This document shows, piece after piece, positions 13,730 to 17,152 of a stretch of 17,152 nucleotides of DNA. Below the pieces are notes generated by a model. It did not search any database, was not told the origin of the DNA, and was given only the letters and a program-made list of their open reading frames with translations. The stretch's first letter is position 1; the number at the start of each line of letters is the position of its first letter. The translations under genes were made by a program, and so were the position numbers. Source of the stretch: UBA1737 sp964474685 (lineage in GTDB: Bacteria > Bacillota_I > Bacilli_A > ML615J-28 > CAG-313); assembly GCA_964474685.1 (NCBI GenBank), contig CAYYTE010000026.1, forward strand, positions 1-17,152. The letters are read 5' to 3'.

Positions 13730-15148
13730 ATGAAAGAATTTTATGACGTTATCCTAGTAGGTGCTGGTCCTACAGGCATATTTGCAAGTTATGAACTTGT
13801 TAAAAACAATCCAAATTTAAACATTTTATTAATTGACCAAGGACATGATATTTATCATCGTCATTGTCCAATCTTACAACACAAAATTGAACAATGTCCT
13901 ATGGATAAAAACCTTCACCAAGGATGTAAACCCGCTTGTTCTATTACCGCAGGTTTCGGTGGTGCTGGGGCATATTCTGATGGAAAGTTTAATATTACCA
14001 ATGAATTCGGTGGTTGGTTAAATCAATATCTCAGTGATAGCCAAATCCTAAAACTTATACAATATGTTGATAATATCAATTTACTTCATGGCGCACCTGA
14101 AGAATTAACAGATCCTTTTACCGATAAAGTTAAATCCATTGAACAAAGAGGAATTGCGGTCGGACTAAAGCTTCTTAGAAGTAGAGTACGCCATCTAGGA
14201 ACGGAAGTAAATCTTAAAGTATTAGCTAATATTTATGAAGAATTAAAAAGCAAAATGGATTTCTTATTTGAGACCGATGTTACGGATGTTATTGTTGAAA
14301 ACGATACTGTAAAAGGCGTTGTTTTAGCAAATAATACGAAACTCTATTGTAATCAAGTGGTTTTAGGTATCGGTCGAAGTGGCTCGGGTTGGTTAAATTC
14401 AACATTATCGAAATATGGTATCAAATTCAAAAATCAAAGAGTAGATGTTGGCGTTCGTGTCGAAACGAACAATATCGTAATGGATGAAATCAACCAAAAC
14501 CTATATGAAGGTAAGTTTATTTACTCTACAAGTGTAGGAACTGTAGTTCGAACATTTTGTTCCAATCCATCCGGTCACGTTGTTGTAGAAAACCAAGATG
14601 GTATCATAATATGTAATGGACATGCTTATAATGATGAGAAATTAGGAAGTGATAATACCAACTTCGCCCTACTGGTATCTTGTGATTTTAACGAACCTTT
14701 TAAAGATGCCAATGTATACGCCAAAGAAATATCAAGCCTTGCCAATCGCCTTGCAAATGGTGGTGTAATTATTCAAAAATACGGTGATATTCTAAAAGGA
14801 AGACGCTCAACACCAAAAAGAATATCGGAAGGATTTGTAAAACCAACTTTAACAGAAGCTGTTCCAGGCGACTTAAGTTTAGTTTTGCCTTATAAGACAA
14901 TGCAATCATTAATTGAGATGATTCAAGCCTTAGATCACGTAACCCCAGGTATTGCGAATGACCATACATTATTCTATGGTGTGGAAGCAAAATTCTACTC
15001 AGACCAAATCGATGTGAATAATTCTTTAGAAACTAAAATAAAAGGACTCTATGCGGGAGGAGACGGAGCCGGAATAACACGTGGACTCGCTCAATCGAGC
15101 GCCTCCGGCGTACATATCGCAAGAGGAATCCTCAAAAACTATCAATAG
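13730..15148 (+). CDS. FAD-dependent dehydrogenase of unknown substrate (COG2509 type)
   Basis: This 472-residue protein has an N-terminal Rossmann FAD-binding motif VGAGPTG (10-16), followed 20 residues later by the Asp36 end of the second strand (LLIDQG). A cysteine-containing stretch (Cys46, Cys56, Cys66, Cys70) leads into GFGGAGAYSDGKF (75-87). The C-terminus has the second FAD-contacting motif GLYAGGDGAG (439-448) and a helix of the SSASGVHIARGI type. This layout matches the COG2509 uncharacterised FAD-dependent dehydrogenases, which are widespread in Firmicutes and have no proven substrate. Length is normal for the group. GAGG (13721-13724) precedes ATG 13730. It appears to be a single-gene unit with its own promoter and a strong terminator. 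Confidence 0.85.
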   Translation: MKEFYDVILVGAGPTGIFASYELVKNNPNLNILLIDQGHDIYHRHCPILQHKIEQCPMDKNLHQGCKPACSITAGFGGAGAYSDGKFNITNEFGGWLNQYLSDSQILKLIQYVDNINLLHGAPEELTDPFTDKVKSIEQRGIAVGLKLLRSRVRHLGTEVNLKVLANIYEELKSKMDFLFETDVTDVIVENDTVKGVVLANNTKLYCNQVVLGIGRSGSGWLNSTLSKYGIKFKNQRVDVGVRVETNNIVMDEINQNLYEGKFIYSTSVGTVVRTFCSNPSGHVVVENQDGIIICNGHAYNDEKLGSDNTNFALLVSCDFNEPFKDANVYAKEISSLANRLANGGVIIQKYGDILKGRRSTPKRISEGFVKPTLTEAVPGDLSLVLPYKTMQSLIEMIQALDHVTPGIANDHTLFYGVEAKFYSDQIDVNNSLETKIKGLYAGGDGAGITRGLAQSSASGVHIARGILKNYQ

Positions 15149-15154
15149 AAAACA

Positions 15155-15188
15155 CCCCATTAAGTATACTTAATGGGGAACTTTTTTT
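15155..15188 (+). terminator. Strong terminator between convergent genes
   Basis: CCCCATTAAG (15155-15164) and CTTAATGGGG (15169-15178) pair perfectly over ten bases around TATA, and seven T follow at 15182-15188. The inverted repeat lies between two convergent genes. On the minus strand it is followed by TGTTTTC, so it may also serve the opposite transcript. Confidence 0.92.
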
Positions 15189-15273
15189 ATTTTTCTTCAA
15201 TACTTTTTATAAATTTTAAAGGACAGCTGAGTAATCGATACTTTTTCGTAATTTCATTTCGAATTAAATATCT
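15187..15273 (-). other. In-frame C-terminal remnant beyond a TAA stop
   Basis: Directly after the TAA at 15276-15274 the same minus-strand frame stays open for 28 codons, reading RYLIRNEITKKYRL and on to IEEK, and stops at TAA 15189-15187. Related small two-helix membrane proteins of Firmicutes, as I recall them, continue after the DLFF segment with an acidic residue, Arg, a basic amphipathic stretch and a final conserved hydrophobic strand. The remnant fits this. The TAA therefore looks like a nonsense change of a sense codon, or a readthrough stop. Confidence 0.55.
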
Positions 15274-15777
15274 TTAAATAAAAAACAAATCAATCGCTTT
15301 CCAAATAAATACCCAACCCATAATGTCAATAGTTTCAAGAAAAATAAGATTTAGATTTAAAGTTTTAAACACTATTGCAATTGCAAACACAATCAAACCA
15401 ACAAAAAACATAACAAAAGAATATAGGTTATTCTTTTTTAATTTCATCAAAGATATTTGAATAATTTGTTTATAATAATGTTTCCAAGAAGACTCAATAT
15501 AGGATACATTTTCCTTACTATATTCATCTAATACAAAGTTTAAGCAAATCTTCTCATACAATGGAATAACCGAATTATGTCCTTCCACATAGTTTACCAA
15601 ATCCGGGTGTAATATCGATTCTTTTTTTGTACAAAATGGGGATAACAATTGTTCTTCGATACTAGTTAAATGAACATTAATCTCCACCTCATCATTTCTG
15701 TTTTTCTCATATTCTGCTTGTAACTTTTTAATATCTTTAAACTTAATATTTTTTAAAAAACCTTTTCTTTCTTTCAT
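15274..15777 (-). CDS. Small two-helix membrane protein, probably C-terminally truncated
   Basis: This 167-residue product has an N-terminal charged cytoplasmic part (1-118) and two membrane helices near 119-139 and 145-165. Its features match an unnamed but recurrent Firmicutes family: the acidic EVEINVHL strand, the LLSPF segment (45-49), the YYKQII helix before the membrane, and the ETIDIMGWVFIWKAIDLFF ending. In relatives that ending is normally followed by about 28 more basic residues. Here a TAA cuts the frame at that point, and the missing tail is still readable after it (15273-15187). The function is unknown. GAGGTGA lies four bases before ATG 15777. A promoter is visible upstream. 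It is convergent with the FAD dehydrogenase gene and divergent from the transporter gene. Confidence 0.75.
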   Translation of the reverse strand: MKERKGFLKNIKFKDIKKLQAEYEKNRNDEVEINVHLTSIEEQLLSPFCTKKESILHPDLVNYVEGHNSVIPLYEKICLNFVLDEYSKENVSYIESSWKHYYKQIIQISLMKLKKNNLYSFVMFFVGLIVFAIAIVFKTLNLNLIFLETIDIMGWVFIWKAIDLFFI

Positions 15778-15810
15778 AAAATCACCTCAAAAAGTGGAAT
15801 CTTTTACTTT

Positions 15811-15839
15811 AATATATAATTTTATGAAATAAATTGCAA
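15811..15839 (-). promoter_or_regulatory. Promoter of the two-helix membrane protein gene
   Basis: On the minus strand, TTGCAA (15839-15834), a 17-base spacer and TATATT (15816-15811) form a good housekeeping-type promoter, about 34 bases before the start codon. It suggests that the gene is still transcribed despite the internal stop. Confidence 0.55.
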
Positions 15840-15864
15840 GAACAAAGCAATTAAAAAAACGAAA

Positions 15865-15873
15865 TGGTATAAT
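15865..15873 (+). promoter_or_regulatory. Extended -10 promoter of the transporter gene
   Basis: TGGTATAAT is an extended -10 with a perfect TATAAT at 15868-15873, 22 bases before the start codon. No clear -35 is present at 16-18 bases. Confidence 0.55.
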
Positions 15874-15895
15874 ATCGTAAATTGGAGATGATTAT

Positions 15896-17152
15896 ATGAT
15901 TTTAACGGGTATTATTTTTCTAATTACATGTATTTTAATGATTTTATCCATTCAATTTGTTCCTAAAATAAAAATATTTAAACTATCCATCTCCACCTAC
16001 TGGGTTATAACCTTATGTGGCGCCATTTGTATGATATTATCAAAATCAATTACAATAACTGAAGCATATCACTTCATTACAGCCGATATACAAATGAATC
16101 CTTTGAAGTTATTAATCTTCTTCTTATCTATGAGTTTTTTATCAATCTTTTTAGATGAAGTAGGATTTTTTAAAAAAATGGCGGAATTAGGACTACAAAA
16201 AGCAGGAAACAGTCAAATAAAGTTATTTGTCTTTTTTTATGCCATCATATCCCTTTTAACCATCTTTACATCCAATGATATCATTATCTTAACTTTTACT
16301 CCTTTTATTTGTTACTTTTCGAAAAACGCTAAAATCAACCCTTTGCCCTATCTTTTTATGGAATTTATTGCGGCGAACACATGGAGTCTAATGTTTATTA
16401 TTGGCAACCCAACAAATATCTATTTAGGAACACTCTTTAACATCACATTCTTTGAATACTTCAAAGTACTTGTTTTACCTACAATAGCATCGGGGATTGT
16501 ATCTTTTATCCTCTTGTATTTACTTTTTCATAAATCCCTAAAAACACCGATTGAAAAAGTATGTGAAACAACAAAAGTAAAAAGCCCTTTTTTATACATC
16601 ACCGGAATCATCCATATCGTGATATGTATTCTACTACTAGCTTTATCAAACCTTATTCAATTCGATATGTGGATTATAAGTATATCTTTTACCATCAGTT
16701 TAAGCATAATTACCCTCATCTATGACTTGATTCATAAAGAAATAAACCTTTATAACGTGTTAAAGCGTCTTCCCTTTGCATTAATCCCTTTTTTACTCTC
16801 TTTATTCATCTTAATTGAATCACTTGATACATCGGGTATTATTAACAATCTACTCTTTCTAATTAAATCAACTAATCCATTGTCTTATACTTTTGTTAGT
16901 GCTTTTTTGACACCATTTTTAAATAATATTCCAATGACAATCTTTATGGGTAAAATCCTATCGAAAGTTCAATCCATTAATCTACTTCCTGTATATGGAA
17001 CCATAATCGGCTCAAACTTTGGTGCTTTCATAGCACCAACAAGTTCACTTGCGGGAATTATGTGGATGAACCAATTAAAAAAATACTCCATAAAAGTTTC
17101 TTTTATGAAGTTTATTCTTATAGGATTAATGGTAGCAATCCCAACTCTATTT
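15896..17152 (+). CDS. ArsB/SLC13-type ion transporter (3' end missing)
   Basis: The frame is open from ATG 15896 through the end of the window (419 residues, C-terminus cut). TTGGAG at 15882-15887 lies eight bases upstream. The product is almost entirely hydrophobic, with roughly ten helices in two similar halves, as expected for the ion transporter superfamily that holds ArsB, NhaD and the SLC13/DASS carriers. Landmarks are TSND (125-128) in the first half-helix region, GNPTNI (170-175), and in the second half NNIPM (343-347) followed by a GSNFGAFIAPTSSLAGIMW-like segment that resembles the ArsB signature before its last helix. It could move arsenite, a divalent anion or Na+/H+. No ars regulator or ArsA is adjacent, so an arsenic role is not supported by context. 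Confidence 0.85.
   Translation, partial: MILTGIIFLITCILMILSIQFVPKIKIFKLSISTYWVITLCGAICMILSKSITITEAYHFITADIQMNPLKLLIFFLSMSFLSIFLDEVGFFKKMAELGLQKAGNSQIKLFVFFYAIISLLTIFTSNDIIILTFTPFICYFSKNAKINPLPYLFMEFIAANTWSLMFIIGNPTNIYLGTLFNITFFEYFKVLVLPTIASGIVSFILLYLLFHKSLKTPIEKVCETTKVKSPFLYITGIIHIVICILLLALSNLIQFDMWIISISFTISLSIITLIYDLIHKEINLYNVLKRLPFALIPFLLSLFILIESLDTSGIINNLLFLIKSTNPLSYTFVSAFLTPFLNNIPMTIFMGKILSKVQSINLLPVYGTIIGSNFGAFIAPTSSLAGIMWMNQLKKYSIKVSFMKFILIGLMVAIPTLF

Noticed and set aside
15896..17152. Naming the partial transporter arsB
   Set aside because: Sequence landmarks fit the whole ion transporter superfamily, the C-terminus is missing, and no arsenic resistance gene is nearby.

Overview
The window is AT-rich (about one third G+C by eye) and bacterial. 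It uses TAA and TGA as real stops and TGG for Trp, so genetic code 11 fits. Strong AAGGAGG-type ribosome binding sites, extended -10 promoters (TGnTATAAT) and A/T-rich wobble positions point to a low-GC Firmicute. An Erysipelotrichia-like organism is my guess, but nothing here fixes the genus. I see no tRNA, rRNA, CRISPR array, transposase or phage gene. No gap between genes exceeds 300 bases; the longest is 13462-13729, an AT-rich divergent promoter region.

Layout. (1) 1-1268, minus: N-terminal part of a P-type cation ATPase (CtpE-like) that runs off the left edge. (2) 1413-2622, plus: a two-gene operon of a peptidase C26 / gamma-glutamyl-GABA hydrolase-like amidase and a Nudix ADP-ribose pyrophosphatase, overlapping by 11 bases. 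(3) 2716-9189, plus: a four-gene operon with its own promoter and terminator. It encodes a WG-repeat lipoprotein, an ATPase-permease fusion of the MacB/FtsX type, a free ATPase and a free permease. The last two look like a split copy of the fusion. (4) 13461-9282, minus: a five-gene operon encoding a six-helix membrane protein (DUF308/HdeD-like), a LytTR DNA-binding regulator, a DUF3021 four-helix membrane protein, a secreted-then-anchored protein of unknown function, and a cytoplasmic type I pullulanase. Its last four genes are tightly packed, three of them by overlaps or a ribosome binding site inside the previous gene. (5) 13730-15148, plus: a COG2509-type FAD-dependent dehydrogenase of unknown substrate. 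(6) 15777-15274, minus: a small two-helix membrane protein whose family-like C-terminus continues in frame beyond a TAA stop, so it may be recently truncated. (7) 15896-17152, plus: an ArsB/SLC13-type ion transporter that runs off the right edge.

The most interesting units are two. One is the LytTR-DUF3021 membrane regulatory module joined to an alpha-glucan debranching enzyme, with an orphan anchored protein between them. The other is the lipoprotein plus double MacB-like transporter operon, in which one half-transporter is fused and its paralogue is split at the equivalent linker. The in-frame stop at 15274-15276 is the clearest local anomaly.
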